Shown here: piece by piece, positions 1 through 9,449 of the stretch | Layout: every line of letters starts with the position of its first letter | How positions within the stretch are numbered: the first letter of the stretch is position 1 | NCBI GenBank assembly: GCA_020632655.1 | Contig: JACKFD010000002.1 | Span: 186,001-250,000, forward strand | From: Spirochaetaceae bacterium | GTDB taxonomy: Bacteria; Myxococcota_A; UBA9160; UBA4427 | Direction: 5' to 3' | DNA length: 64,000 nt | Program-made: the position numbers and the translations under genes | The notes under the pieces: generated by a model | Database searches by the model: none | What the model was told of the DNA's origin: nothing | The model's input: the letters and a program-made list of their open reading frames with translations, nothing else

Positions 1-412
1 CCGGCGAGGGCGTGACCTCGGGCGGAAGCTCGGCACCGACCGCGACGAGCTCCCGGCGCGCCAATCGCCAGGTGCCGTCGGCCCCACGCGCGAGCTCGTC
101 GTGGTAGCGGCCGATCGTGGCGATGCCGACCCCGGCCTCGCCGCGCACGAAGGACGTGAGGTCCGTCCAGGCCATTGCCCGATCCGTCGCGACGAGGTCG
201 ACCACGGGGCTCGCGACGAGATGCTTCACCTGGATCGGCCCGAGCATCGCGGCGATCGACTCCACGATCCGGGCGCGGCCCTCGATCCGCCGACCGTGGG
301 CCACGAAGACCGCGTCCTCCGTGAAGAGCTGCCCCCACTCCTCGAAGCGCTTGTCGTCGACGAGCTGGGCGTAGAGCGCGATCACGCGGCGGATCGCTTC
401 GAGGTCGTTCAT
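1..412 (-). CDS. SnoaL-like / NTF2-fold protein (3' end beyond window)
   Basis: Reading leftward from the ATG at 412, the frame stays open to the window edge (about 137 residues), so the C-terminus is missing. The start reads MNDLEAIRRVIALYAQLVDD, followed by a WGQLF..DAVF segment and a GR..I..SIAAM helix. This is the usual layout of the SnoaL-like/nuclear transport factor 2 fold (a cone of helices and a curved sheet), used by small polyketide cyclases, dehydratases and many uncharacterised proteins. The substrate cannot be told. The gene diverges from the large regulator at 475 with about 60 bp between the two starts, so they may share a control region. Confidence 0.75.
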   Translation of the reverse strand, partial: MNDLEAIRRVIALYAQLVDDKRFEEWGQLFTEDAVFVAHGRRIEGRARIVESIAAMLGPIQVKHLVASPVVDLVATDRAMAWTDLTSFVRGEAGVGIATIGRYHDELARGADGTWRLARRELVAVGAELPPEVTPSP

Positions 413-474
413 GGCCGGAGCATAACCGGTCGGGGCCTTCGTGGAGCCTCGCATCCCGTCCTATGCTCGGTCCC

Positions 475-3400
475 ATGGAGTGGGTGTTCGGCGATTGCGT
501 GCTCAGCGAGGACCTCTTCCAGCTTCGACGATCCGGTCGGGTCGTCAAGCTGGAGCCCAAGGTCTTCCATGTCTTCCGTTTCCTCGTCGAGAATCGGGTC
601 CGGGTCGTCTCCAAGGCCGAGATCCTCGACCACGTCTGGCCGGGCGAGGCGATCAGCGAGTCCGTCCTGCCGCGGAGCATCGCCGTCATCCGCCGCGCCG
701 TCGGCGATAGTCGTGCGAAGCAGGCGGTGATCGAGACCGTCCACGGCCATGGCTATCGCTTCGTGGCCGCGATCGAGCCGCCCTCGAGCCCCGCGCCGCC
801 CGTCGATCGCGCGGCCGACCCGCACCCGCCGGACGAGGGGAGCGACTTCGTCGGGCGGCAGAACGTGCTCGGGCGTCTGGCCCAGGACGTCGAGGCGGTG
901 CTGGCCGGCCGCGGGCGGATCGCACTCCTCGTCGGCGAGGCCGGGATCGGAAAGACCCGGACCGTCGAACGGGCGCTGGATCAGGTGGCGGGGCGTGCTG
1001 CCACCTACGTCGGCCGGTGCTTCGAGGGCGAGGGCGCGCCCTCGTATTGGCCCTTCGTGCAGATCTTCCGCGCCCTTCTCGACGAGACCGACGACGAGCA
1101 GCTCGCCGGAATGCTGCGTGCGGGCGACGCCGACCTGCTGTCGCTGGTCCCGGAGCTGGCCGAGCGGCTGCCGGCGGTCGTGAGGTCGGAGCGCCTGGAA
1201 GGCGAGCAGGCCCGCTTCCGCCTCTTCGACAGCGTCGCCAGCTTCATCCGGCGAAGCGCGCGACGCCGGCCGATCGTCCTCGTGCTCGAGGACCTCCACT
1301 GGGCGGATCGCGATTCGATGCGCCTCACGAGCTTCCTCGCCGGAGCGCTGCGGGACTCTGCCGTCCTGATCCTCGGGACCTATCGCGATCTCGAGGTGCG
1401 CCGGGAGGATCCGCTCGGGGTGCTGCTCCAGGAGCTCGCGCGTGCACCGCATTGCGAGCGGATCGCTCTGCGGGGACTCGAGCCCGAGCACGTCTTCGAG
1501 CTCGTCCGGCGGATCGTGGGGGCGGAGATCGAGTCCCGTCTGTGCGAAGCGATCGTCGAGCTGACGGAGGGCAACCCGTTCTTCGTTCGCGAGCTGGCGC
1601 GGCTCGTCGCCGAGGGCGGAACGCTCGACGTCGACGAGCGAGGCGAGCTGCCCTTCGCACTGCCGCAGGGCATTCGCGACGCGGTCCGGCTCCGGCTCGC
1701 TTCCGTCTCGCCCGCGTGCCGCGCGCTGCTCGATCATGCGGCGGTCCTCGGGCGCGAGTTCAACGGTCGGGTGCTCCTCGAGCTGGGCGGCGAGTCGAAC
1801 GAATCGCAGCTCGAGCTCCTGGGCGAGGCCCTCGCCGCGGGGCTCCTGCAGGAACGCGCCGGCGCCGGGACCTACGCCTTCTCCCACGCCCTCGTCCGAC
1901 AGGCCCTCTACGACGATCTCGCACTCCCCCGGCGCGTGCTCGCCCATCGCGATACGGCCGCGGCCCTCGAGCGGATCTACGGCGCCGAATCGCCCGAGCA
2001 CCTCTCCGAGCTGGCCTTCCACCTCTTCGAAGCGGTGGTCGCGGGGGATCCGATGCGCTCGGTCGAGGTCAGTATGCGCGCGGCGCAGCTGGCCCACGGG
2101 CAGTGCGCCTACGACGAGTCGGTCCGGCACCTCGAGCGGGCGCTCGAGGCCTTCGAGCTCGCCGAGCATGCCGAGGCGGCGCGGCGCTGCGAGCTGTTGC
2201 TGGCCCAGGCGGAGGCGCGATGGGACGCGGGTCAGCGCGCGCAGGCACACGAGCTGTTCCGGCGTGCGGCCGGGATCGCACGCGAGATCGATCGCCCCGA
2301 GCTGCTGGCCCGCGCTGCCGTCGGCATGCGGAGCTACGGCGACAACACACGGCCCGACGCCGACACCGTGCGACTGCTCGAGGAGGCGCTCGAGGCCGTC
2401 GGCACGGCGCTGCCGGTGTGGCGCGCGCGCATCCTGTCGCGGCTCACCTACTGCGATCCACATACGCGGGTGATGGAGAACCGCCGGCGCCTGAGCGAGG
2501 AGGCGGCGGCGCTCGTCGCGGACTCGACGGATCCGGCCGTGCTATTCGACGTGTTCGTCGGTCGTTACTGGGCGACGCTCGGACCCGACGCGCTCGATCG
2601 ACGGGTGGCGGTCGGGCAGGAGGCAGCGGAGGCGGGTCGACGGCTCGGTGATCCCAGGCTCTCGTTGCTGGGGCACGACACGCTCGTGGGTGCGCATCTC
2701 GTGCTCGGCCAGTTCGATTCCGTGGGTCGCCACGTCGCGGCCTTCAACGAGATCGCGAGCGCCCTGCGTCAGCCCTTCTTCGAGTTCCATGGACTCATCC
2801 TGCAGATCGTCCACGCGATGAATCGAGGATGCTTCGACGAGGCGCAGACCGCGCTCGAGCGCGCCGCACAGCGCGGTCAGGGCTCCGTCCAGGACTCCGA
2901 GGCGCTCTCGGCGGGGATCCGGTTCTGGCTGCGGGACATGCGTGGGGAGACGACCGATCCCTCGGAGGCCACGGAGATCCTGCAGGCCGTCGGGAGCCGC
3001 CTGCTGTCGAGCACGGGCACGGACCAGATCCTCAAGGCGAGCATCATCGAGGTCTGTCTCGCGGTCGGGCAGCCGGAGGAGGCCCGCCGTCAGCTGCACG
3101 AGCTCTTCGAGAACGACATCGAGGGGCTCAGTCGGAACGAGAACTGGCTGGTGACGATGTCACTCGCGGCCTCGGCGGCGATCGCGCTCGACGAGCCCGC
3201 GATCGCGGAGCGGCTCTTCTCGCTCCTGCTTCCCTACGAGCAGCTCATGTTCGTGCACGACCATCTCCACGTCTGCCGCGGGAGCGTCGCGTCGTCGCTC
3301 GGGGCGTTGCTCGGCGTCATGGGTCGACACGACGAGGCGATCGACCGGCTGCGTGCGGCGATCGCGCAGGAGGAAGCGCTCGGTGCGGAGCCGGCGGCGC

Positions 3401-3546
3401 TCGATACACGGATCCTGCTCGTCCAGCACTTCGAGCGCATGGGGCGCGGCGAGCCCGCGCAGGCGGAGCTCGACGCGGCGCGCGAGGCCGCCGCGCGGAT
3501 CGGTTCCCGGCGGATCTATCGGGTCTTCCCCTCGCTCCGGGAGTGA
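475..3546 (+). CDS. Winged-helix / AAA ATPase / TPR transcriptional regulator
   Basis: A large one-protein regulator of about 1023 residues. Residues 1-100 form an OmpR/PhoB/CadC-type winged helix ending in the typical TVHGHGYRFVA strand. After a Pro-rich linker comes an AAA/NACHT-like ATPase with Walker A GEAGIGKT (about residues 154-161) and a Walker B-like run VLVLEDLHWAD near 270. From about residue 530 to the end the protein is helical and Ala/Leu/Glu-rich, as in TPR-type sensor regions. Known relatives are cytoplasmic STAND-type activators that bind a ligand through the TPR region. I chose the ATG at 475 over 463 because MEWVFGDCVL matches the family start; no clear ribosome site precedes either. 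Its target is unknown; the divergent NTF2-like gene is one candidate. Confidence 0.85.
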   Translation: MEWVFGDCVLSEDLFQLRRSGRVVKLEPKVFHVFRFLVENRVRVVSKAEILDHVWPGEAISESVLPRSIAVIRRAVGDSRAKQAVIETVHGHGYRFVAAIEPPSSPAPPVDRAADPHPPDEGSDFVGRQNVLGRLAQDVEAVLAGRGRIALLVGEAGIGKTRTVERALDQVAGRAATYVGRCFEGEGAPSYWPFVQIFRALLDETDDEQLAGMLRAGDADLLSLVPELAERLPAVVRSERLEGEQARFRLFDSVASFIRRSARRRPIVLVLEDLHWADRDSMRLTSFLAGALRDSAVLILGTYRDLEVRREDPLGVLLQELARAPHCERIALRGLEPEHVFELVRRIVGAEIESRLCEAIVELTEGNPFFVRELARLVAEGGTLDVDERGELPFALPQGIRDAVRLRLASVSPACRALLDHAAVLGREFNGRVLLELGGESNESQLELLGEALAAGLLQERAGAGTYAFSHALVRQALYDDLALPRRVLAHRDTAAALERIYGAESPEHLSELAFHLFEAVVAGDPMRSVEVSMRAAQLAHGQCAYDESVRHLERALEAFELAEHAEAARRCELLLAQAEARWDAGQRAQAHELFRRAAGIAREIDRPELLARAAVGMRSYGDNTRPDADTVRLLEEALEAVGTALPVWRARILSRLTYCDPHTRVMENRRRLSEEAAALVADSTDPAVLFDVFVGRYWATLGPDALDRRVAVGQEAAEAGRRLGDPRLSLLGHDTLVGAHLVLGQFDSVGRHVAAFNEIASALRQPFFEFHGLILQIVHAMNRGCFDEAQTALERAAQRGQGSVQDSEALSAGIRFWLRDMRGETTDPSEATEILQAVGSRLLSSTGTDQILKASIIEVCLAVGQPEEARRQLHELFENDIEGLSRNENWLVTMSLAASAAIALDEPAIAERLFSLLLPYEQLMFVHDHLHVCRGSVASSLGALLGVMGRHDEAIDRLRAAIAQEEALGAEPAALDTRILLVQHFERMGRGEPAQAELDAAREAAARIGSRRIYRVFPSLRE

Positions 3547-3674
3547 GCGCCCGGGCGCCGGGGCGGAGCCGAACGCCGCTGCGCGAAGCCGTATCCGCCC
3601 GCACCGTCCGCGGGGATCGCCTCGTCTTCGCCTCGCCGACGGGATGCGCCGACGTCCACGGCAAACCTACAGGA

Positions 3675-3696
3675 ATCCTTAAGGAGCTCGTCAGGA
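3675..3696 (+). promoter_or_regulatory. TCCTTAAGGA-type 22-bp motif, copy 1
   Basis: This stretch carries the palindrome TCCTTAAGGA followed by two bases, TC, one base and TCAGGA. A copy identical at 19 of 22 positions lies at 44996-45017. Both sit about 80-115 bp before a gene for an exported protein. In a GC-rich genome such an AT-containing 22-mer recurring only in intergenic DNA looks like a regulator site, for example for a response regulator. That role is an inference. Confidence 0.45.
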
Positions 3697-3787
3697 CCCG
3701 GGACCGATGCTGGGACAAGATGCCGGGGCGGTCCCGACGACGCGTCGTGCCGTGCCGTGATCAACCCGAACGTCGGGGGAAGAGCTC

Positions 3788-4582
3788 ATGTCCCAGCGCC
3801 GCGTCCATCGATCGAGGTCGACCGGGGTCGTACTCCTCTGCGTGCTCGCTGCCGCGTGCGTACCCGAGGACTCCCACAAGCTCGCCACGTACGAGATCCG
3901 CCCCCGCTTCTCCGTGCTCGCGACCGGGGACGGCAAGACGCAGGTGACCGCCCGCCTGATCGCCCCCGATCCGGACGGCTTCTTCGACGACGACGTACGG
4001 CTCGATGACCACGATCGGCTCTTCGTGACGCGCATCGATCCGGTCGACGGCGCGGAGCGCCGCAAGCTGCTCCATCGCAGGCCCGGACCCGTCTATCAGG
4101 ACACGTTCACGGGCGACGCACAGGACACGACCTTCGTGATCGAGTTCGATCGGAGCCGGACCGGCTGGACGAGCGCTCCCGACTCCCACGTGACGCTCCC
4201 CCCCGCGCTCGATCTGCGCTGGGTCGAGGACCTCGATACGGGCAGCCCGGCGCCGACGCCCTTCTCGCGTAGCAGTCCGACTCCGCTCTACGTCGTCTGG
4301 GATCCCTTCGAGGCGCCGGACTTCCATCCGGGCGACGTGCTGCGCTTCCTCGTGACCGGAACATGCATCCAGGCCTACCAGGGCATCGTCGACTGGGCAG
4401 GTGGCGAGAGCGCGCTCGATCTGACGGGCGTGCTCGTCGAGCGTCCCGCACCGAACGACGGAAGCTGTCCGATCCGGGTCGAGCTGTCGGTCTCGCGGCG
4501 GGGATCGGTCGACGCGGCGTATCGGGGCGGGTCCTTCGTCGCGACCCAGCAAAGGACGCTGCAGCTCGACTCCGAGCCCTAG
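3788..4582 (+). CDS. Predicted lipoprotein, unknown function
   Basis: 264 residues. A basic N-terminus (MSQRRVHRSRS) and a hydrophobic stretch end in LAAAC, a lipobox that would place the lipidated Cys near residue 24. The rest is hydrophilic and beta-rich with many Asp residues and no domain I recognise. A GGGGGAAGAG ribosome site lies just before the ATG. It stands alone between the big regulator and a convergent methyltransferase. The TCCTTAAGGA-type motif lies about 90 bp upstream. Confidence 0.7.
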   Translation: MSQRRVHRSRSTGVVLLCVLAAACVPEDSHKLATYEIRPRFSVLATGDGKTQVTARLIAPDPDGFFDDDVRLDDHDRLFVTRIDPVDGAERRKLLHRRPGPVYQDTFTGDAQDTTFVIEFDRSRTGWTSAPDSHVTLPPALDLRWVEDLDTGSPAPTPFSRSSPTPLYVVWDPFEAPDFHPGDVLRFLVTGTCIQAYQGIVDWAGGESALDLTGVLVERPAPNDGSCPIRVELSVSRRGSVDAAYRGGSFVATQQRTLQLDSEP

Positions 4583-4591
4583 CCAGATCGC

Positions 4592-5449
4592 TCAGGCTCC
4601 CGGCAGCGCCTCGAGCAGGAGCGTCGCGTAGCGGAAGCGCTCCCGGAATCGCGCGGGATCCGTCTTGCGGCGCAGCTTCTTGAGGACGCGGGTCAGCTCG
4701 CGGTCCTCCCGGGAGAGCAGCATCCGGAAGAGCTTCGTCTTCCAGGGAGACCGGGTCTCGGCCCACGTCTGCGCGAATCGGAGCGTCGGCTCGAGGATCT
4801 CGACGATCCCACGATCGATCATCTCGATCGTCGGCAGCACGTTCGGCGTGATGTCGACGATCCCGATCGGGCGGAAGTCGCACTCGGCGGCCATGCGCAG
4901 GTAGGGCAGGTCGGTGACGTCGAAGCCGGTCGGAAAGGCGCCCTCGTCCTCGTACCGGAACATCCCGCTCACGAGCAGATGGCCGCCGGGGCGGAGCAGC
5001 TCGTGCGCTCGGCGGAGGCCGAACCGTCGGTCGAAGTAGCGGTGCGACTCGCTGAACAGGACGAGATCGAAGCGTTCGGTCGACTCGAAGGCCTCGAAGC
5101 AGGTTCGTTCGAAGGTGACGTTCGGGGCGTCGAGGGCGGCGAAATAGGACTCGTGGTTGCGGTCGGGCGAGAGGGCCGTGACGTGATGGCCCCTTCGCGC
5201 GAGGGCTCGCGCGTTGTCGCCGATGCCGGCACCGACGTCGAGGACGGACTTGGCCGCGGGGGGAACGTGTTCGAGGAGTCGCTCCGTGAAACGCGCCTGG
5301 GCCCCCTTCATCTCCTCGAGGTCGATCCGCTCGCTCGTGCGCGGCTCGTCCCAGTACCCGTAGTGGAGCGATCGGAGGCCGAGGACCTCCGTCACGAAGT
5401 AGAGCTCGAAGTTCAGCTCGGTGCTCGGGGCGGGAGCGGGGCGTCCCAT
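4592..5449 (-). CDS. Class I SAM-dependent methyltransferase
   Basis: 285 residues. Motif I is VLDVGAGIGDNA near residue 70, followed by an acidic second strand region and a DLVLFSESHRYF motif near 130. A LLRPGGHLLVSGMF strand follows near 155. These are the marks of a Rossmann-fold methyltransferase that takes the methyl group from S-adenosylmethionine. The N-terminus (HYGYWDEP) resembles fatty-acid, sterol or quinone-type methyltransferases, and the C-terminus is basic. The substrate is unknown. The gene converges on the lipoprotein at 3788-4582 with 9 bp between the stops and starts about 550 bp from the nitrogen island, pointing away from it. Confidence 0.8.
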   Translation of the reverse strand: MGRPAPAPSTELNFELYFVTEVLGLRSLHYGYWDEPRTSERIDLEEMKGAQARFTERLLEHVPPAAKSVLDVGAGIGDNARALARRGHHVTALSPDRNHESYFAALDAPNVTFERTCFEAFESTERFDLVLFSESHRYFDRRFGLRRAHELLRPGGHLLVSGMFRYEDEGAFPTGFDVTDLPYLRMAAECDFRPIGIVDITPNVLPTIEMIDRGIVEILEPTLRFAQTWAETRSPWKTKLFRMLLSREDRELTRVLKKLRRKTDPARFRERFRYATLLLEALPGA

Positions 5450-5996
5450 GCGAATGGTGTCTCCTCGTCATCCGGGGCGGTTCCGCGTTCGAGTGCGCCC
5501 CTCGGAGTCGGTGTGCCATGGGGTGCCGGCCGCATGCGTGGCGCCGGAATCTAGATCGAGGCGCACCGATCCGCAGCCCGACCATGCCACTCGCGAAATC
5601 GAGCGCGGCGGGGCTCTTCGACGCCCGAGCGTCGATCTCCGGAGCGATGCGCTCTGCTGACGGCGATCGTCGTCGGTCCGGCGATGCGTGGAGTCGCCGG
5701 CCCTTGCCTCCCGGGTCGAACCCGCTCGTCTCGATCGAGCAGCCGATGCCCGGTCGAAGAGCATCGATCCTGTCGAGCGCTCTCTTCGCATCCCATCCGC
5801 CTGCGTCGCCGGCGGCCTGCATCGTCCGCCCTCGACCCACACGCGCCACTGCGCGCACATCGATCGACGTCGACCCGGCCTTGGCATGTGCGTTGCAGTT
5901 CCCTTCGTCGACGACGGCAGTCGATAGTCGGCTGATCGAAGTCGTGAAGCGCGCCTCGAACACGCCGTCGCGGCGTCCACGGAGACGAAGAGACCC
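5450..5996. other. Intergenic control region before the first urt operon
   Basis: About 547 bp between the divergent methyltransferase and urtA. I see no convincing gene here. It holds the sigma-54 promoter at 5882-5897, which leaves more than 400 bp upstream for enhancer sites. I could not identify a clear NtrC-type dyad by eye. Confidence 0.6.
5882..5897 (+). promoter_or_regulatory. Sigma-54 (-24/-12) promoter for first urt operon
   Basis: The sequence TGGCATGTGCGTTGCA matches the RpoN consensus TGGCAC-N5-TTGCW with the invariant GG (5883-5884) and GC (5895-5896) exactly 12 bp apart. Transcription would begin near 5908, about 90 bp before the urtA start codon. RpoN promoters need an enhancer-binding activator, typically NtrC under nitrogen limitation. 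No such activator gene lies in the window. Confidence 0.75.
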
Positions 5997-7250
5997 ATGA
6001 GCGCACGAACGAAACGGATCGAAGCGACGAGGAGGGCGCGAGCGTTCGTCATCCTCTCGACGCTCCTCGCCGCATTCCTCTCCTACCCGGCCCTGGCTGC
6101 AAATCCGACGAGCGAGGTGAACACGACCGGTCTCGCGGTCACGGACGACACGGTCACCGTCGGCATCCTCCATTCGGTGACCGGCACCATGGCCATCAGC
6201 GAGACGGGCTCCGTCCAGGCCGAAAAGCTCGCCATCAAGCAGATCAACGACATGGGCGGCGTCCTGGGCCGCAAGATCGAGGTGATCCAGGAGGATGGAG
6301 CGAGCGACTGGCCCACTTTCGCGGAGAAATCGAAGAAGCTGCTCGTGAAAGACAAGGTCGCGGCGGTCTTCGGCTGCTGGACCTCGGCCTCGAGGAAGGC
6401 CGTGCTGCCCGTATTCGAGCAATACGACGGCATGCTCTACTACCCGACCTTCTACGAAGGCCTCGAACAGTCGCCGAACGTGATCTACACGGGCCAGGAG
6501 GCCACCCAGCAGATCATCGCGGGCATCGATTGGGTCGTACGCGAGAAGGGCGCAAAGACCTTCTATCTGCTCGGCTCGGACTACATCTGGCCCCGCACCT
6601 CCAACAAGATCGCCCGCAAGCACATCGAGAAGCTCGGTCTGAAGGTGGTGGGCGAGGAGTACTACCCGCTCGGCCACACGCAGTTCAACTCCGTCATCAA
6701 CAAGATCAAGCTCCGCAAGCCGGACGTGATCTACGCGATCGTCGTCGGCGGTAGCAACGTTGCCTTCTACAAGCAGCTGAAGGCCGCGGGCATCGATCTC
6801 GCCTCCGACAAGTGGACGTTGCTCACGATCAGCGTGACCGAGGACGAGATCCTGGGCATCGGCGGGGAGAACATCGAAGGCGCCTACGCTGCGATGAAGT
6901 ACTTCCAGAGCCTCCCCAATCCCAACAACCAGGCCTTCGTGAAGGCCTTCAAGGAGATGTGGGGCGACGAGATCGTGATCGGGGACGTGACCCAGGCGGC
7001 CTACCTCGGACCCTGGCTCTGGAAGGCGGCAGTCGAGAAGGCGGGCAGCTTCGACATCCCGAAGATCCGTGAGGCCTCTCCCGGCATCGAGCTCGAGACC
7101 GCGCCGGAGGGCTACGTCCGGATCCACGAGAACCACCATCTCTGGAGCAAGACACGGATAGGTCTCGCCAAGGAAGACGGTCAGTACGAGGTCGTCTACG
7201 AGACCGACGAACTGATGGAGCCGGACCCGTTTCCGGCTGGATACCAGTAG
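5997..7250 (+). CDS. urtA: Urea/short-chain amide ABC transporter, substrate-binding protein
   Basis: 417 residues with a signal peptide (basic start, then a hydrophobic stretch ending ALAA near residue 35). The body begins TVTVGILHSVTGTMAISETG, the hallmark of the UrtA/FmdD branch of branched-chain-type binding proteins. Also present are ASDWPTFAEKSKKLL and VFGCWTSASRK, which are conserved in urea binders. It would capture urea or a small amide in the periplasm for UrtB-E. It is the first gene of a five-gene cluster followed by formamidase. A second, less similar UrtA is at 19126, so this copy may favour formamide or another amide, as FmdD does in Methylophilus. That specificity is an inference. 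Confidence 0.92.
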   Translation: MSARTKRIEATRRARAFVILSTLLAAFLSYPALAANPTSEVNTTGLAVTDDTVTVGILHSVTGTMAISETGSVQAEKLAIKQINDMGGVLGRKIEVIQEDGASDWPTFAEKSKKLLVKDKVAAVFGCWTSASRKAVLPVFEQYDGMLYYPTFYEGLEQSPNVIYTGQEATQQIIAGIDWVVREKGAKTFYLLGSDYIWPRTSNKIARKHIEKLGLKVVGEEYYPLGHTQFNSVINKIKLRKPDVIYAIVVGGSNVAFYKQLKAAGIDLASDKWTLLTISVTEDEILGIGGENIEGAYAAMKYFQSLPNPNNQAFVKAFKEMWGDEIVIGDVTQAAYLGPWLWKAAVEKAGSFDIPKIREASPGIELETAPEGYVRIHENHHLWSKTRIGLAKEDGQYEVVYETDELMEPDPFPAGYQ

Positions 7251-7265
7251 GTCCGAGAGCGGGAG

Positions 7266-7303
7266 CCCGGGGAGGGGAGGGCGCGAACCTTCCCCTCCCC
7301 GGG
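7266..7303 (+). terminator. urtA-urtB intergenic stem-loop (attenuator/processing hairpin)
   Basis: Arms 7266-7278 and 7291-7303 form a perfect 13-bp G+C-rich stem with a 12-nt loop. No T-tract follows, so full termination is unlikely. A stem-loop just after a binding-protein gene usually keeps that message abundant relative to the permease genes. The second urt operon has a hairpin at the same junction. Confidence 0.65.
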
Positions 7304-7364
7304 AAGGGTCGATCCGTAGCAGTCCGGCGATCGCACGATGGGCATCGCCGTCCGGAGAAGAAGG

Positions 7365-8291
7365 ATGTTCGAAGGCTATTCGTGGGCGGAGCTCGGCTCG
7401 ATCTTCGCCATGCAGGGATTCGCAGGGCTGAGCCTCTTCTCGGTCCTGGTCCTGATGGCGCTGGGTCTGGCGATCATCTTCGGTCAGATGGGCGTGATCA
7501 ACATGGCGCACGGCGAGTTCATGATCCTGGGCGCCTACGTCACCTACCTCTGCTCCAACTTCTTCGCGGAGAACCTCCCCGCGCTCTTCTCGGGCTACTT
7601 CCTGATCGCGATGTTGCTGGCCTTCCTGGCCTCGGCATCGCTCGGTGCGCTGGTGGAGTGGGGCCTGATCCGGCACCTCTACAAGCGGCCCCTCGACACG
7701 CTCCTTGCGACCTGGGGGCTCAGCCTGATCCTGCAGCAGGTCTACCGCTCGGTCTTCGGCGCCCGCGAAGTCGGCGTCACCCTGCCGGATTGGCTGATGG
7801 GCTCCTTCGCGGTCACGGACATGATCGAGATCCCGATCAACGGCGTCTTCGTCATGTTCCTCACCCTCGGCATCACGGCGGGCGTGTGGCTCTGGAACTT
7901 CCGCTCGAGCTGGGGAACGCAGATGCGGGCGGTCGTCCAGAATCGAGTGATGGCAGGCGCCGTCGGTATCGACACGGAACGCATCGACCGGCTCACCTTC
8001 GCGATCGGCTGTGGCATCGCAGGCATCGCCGGCAGCGCCTTCACGATGATCGGCTCCACGGGGCCGACTTCGGGCCAGCTCTACATCGTCGACACATTCC
8101 TGGTGGTGGTCTTCGGAGGCGCGCAGAGCCTGCTCGGCACGATCTTCTCCGCCTTCGCGATCTCCCAGTCTCAGTCGACGATGGAGTTCTTCCTGAGCGG
8201 GTCGATGGCCAAGGTCCTCACGCTGCTCACGGTCGTCACGATCCTCATGATCCGACCGCAGGGCCTGATGTCCCTGCGCGTCCGCGCCTAG
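7365..8291 (+). CDS. urtB: Urea/amide ABC transporter permease UrtB (short form)
   Basis: 308 residues from the ATG at 7365. I prefer this start to the one at 7338 because GGAGAAGAAGG lies directly before it. It is an inner-membrane protein of the LivH family with several hydrophobic helices. The signature FGQMGVINMAHGEFMILGAY is near residues 40-60, and RPLDTLLATWGLSLILQQ follows. Unlike the second UrtB in this window it lacks the N-terminal exported helical extension, so it is closer to a plain LivH-type permease. It pairs with UrtC to form the channel for substrate delivered by UrtA. Confidence 0.9.
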   Translation: MFEGYSWAELGSIFAMQGFAGLSLFSVLVLMALGLAIIFGQMGVINMAHGEFMILGAYVTYLCSNFFAENLPALFSGYFLIAMLLAFLASASLGALVEWGLIRHLYKRPLDTLLATWGLSLILQQVYRSVFGAREVGVTLPDWLMGSFAVTDMIEIPINGVFVMFLTLGITAGVWLWNFRSSWGTQMRAVVQNRVMAGAVGIDTERIDRLTFAIGCGIAGIAGSAFTMIGSTGPTSGQLYIVDTFLVVVFGGAQSLLGTIFSAFAISQSQSTMEFFLSGSMAKVLTLLTVVTILMIRPQGLMSLRVRA

Positions 8292-8306
8292 GAGTCCGTT
8301 CGAACG

Positions 8307-9449
8307 ATGTCGAGCCCGACCTCGCGCGCATTCGCCACACGTGGAGAGATCCTCGCCTTCGCGACCCTCGCGGTCCTGTTGCTGGCCGTGCTGCCGGCCA
8401 GCATGGAGATCTTCCGACTCAACCTCTTCGGCAAGTACCTGACCTACGCCTTCGTCGCGATCGGTCTCGTCCTCTGCTGGGGCTATGGGGGCATCCTCAG
8501 CCTCGGTCAGGGAGTGTTCTTCGGCCTCGGCGGCTACTGCCTCGCGATGTTCCTGAAGCTCGAGGCTTCCGATCCGGAAGCGACGAAGATCCAGTCCACG
8601 CCGGGAATCCCCGATTTCATGGACTGGAACCAGCTGACGGAGCTGCCCTGGTTCTGGGTGCCCTTCGAGAGCCTCGGCTTCGCCCTCGTCGCCGTCGTAC
8701 TCGTGCCGACCCTCTTCGCCGGGCTGATCGCCTTCGCGATGTTCAAACGGCGGGTGGGCGGCGTCTACTTCGCGATCATCACACAGTCGATCGCGGCGAT
8801 CCTCACGATCCTCATCATCGGCCAGCAGGGGCTCACCGGCGGCGTCAACGGGATCACGGATCTGCGCACGCTCAAGGGCTGGGACATCCGAACGGACGAG
8901 GCCAAGCTCGTCCTCTACTACGTGAATGCCTTCCTCCTGCTCGGCGCCCTGGTCTTCTGCCACTGGGTCCTCGGCACGAAGTTCGGTCGCATCCTGGTCG
9001 CGATGCGGACGCGAGAGGATCGCGTTCGCTTCTCGGGCTACGACGTCGCGAGCTTCAAGATCTTCGTCTTCTGTCTGGCGGCGGCCCTCTCCGCGATCGG
9101 CGGTGCGATGTTCACGCTCCAGGTGGGCTTCATGTCGCCCTCCTTCGTCGGGATCGTTCCCTCGATCGAGATGGTGATCTTTGCGGCAGTGGGCGGGCGG
9201 CTCTCGCTGCTTGGCGCCGTGTACGGAACGCTGCTCGTCAACTGGGCGAAGACGACCTTCTCCGAGACGATGCCCGAACTGTGGCTGCTGGCGATGGGCG
9301 GGCTCTTCATCGCGGTCGTCCTGTTCTTCCCGAATGGACTCGCGGGTCTCTGGCAGTCGTTCCGCCAGCCCTTGATGCATGCGATCCGACGCCACGCGCC
9401 GGCCGGGAGCGTCGTCGCCGACGCCGCGCCCGAAGGAGGCACCCGCTGA
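8307..9449 (+). CDS. urtC: Urea/amide ABC transporter permease UrtC
   Basis: 380 residues, LivM-family inner-membrane permease. Diagnostic segments are CWGYGGILSLGQGVFFGLGGY near residue 55 and GGVYFAIITQSIAAI near 150. A cytoplasmic coupling loop FGRILVAMRTREDRVRFSGY follows near 230, and GGRLSLLGAVYGTLLVNWAK closes the signature set. TAGGAG serves as ribosome site and overlaps the urtB stop. The ATG of urtD overlaps its stop as ATGA, so translation is coupled. Confidence 0.92.
   Translation: MSSPTSRAFATRGEILAFATLAVLLLAVLPASMEIFRLNLFGKYLTYAFVAIGLVLCWGYGGILSLGQGVFFGLGGYCLAMFLKLEASDPEATKIQSTPGIPDFMDWNQLTELPWFWVPFESLGFALVAVVLVPTLFAGLIAFAMFKRRVGGVYFAIITQSIAAILTILIIGQQGLTGGVNGITDLRTLKGWDIRTDEAKLVLYYVNAFLLLGALVFCHWVLGTKFGRILVAMRTREDRVRFSGYDVASFKIFVFCLAAALSAIGGAMFTLQVGFMSPSFVGIVPSIEMVIFAAVGGRLSLLGAVYGTLLVNWAKTTFSETMPELWLLAMGGLFIAVVLFFPNGLAGLWQSFRQPLMHAIRRHAPAGSVVADAAPEGGTR

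Noticed and set aside
4107..9395. A 1762-residue open frame on the minus strand across the methyltransferase and urtABC
   Set aside because: It has Arg/Glu/His-rich antisense composition, no recognisable domain, and overlaps strongly supported genes; it is a high-G+C mirror frame.
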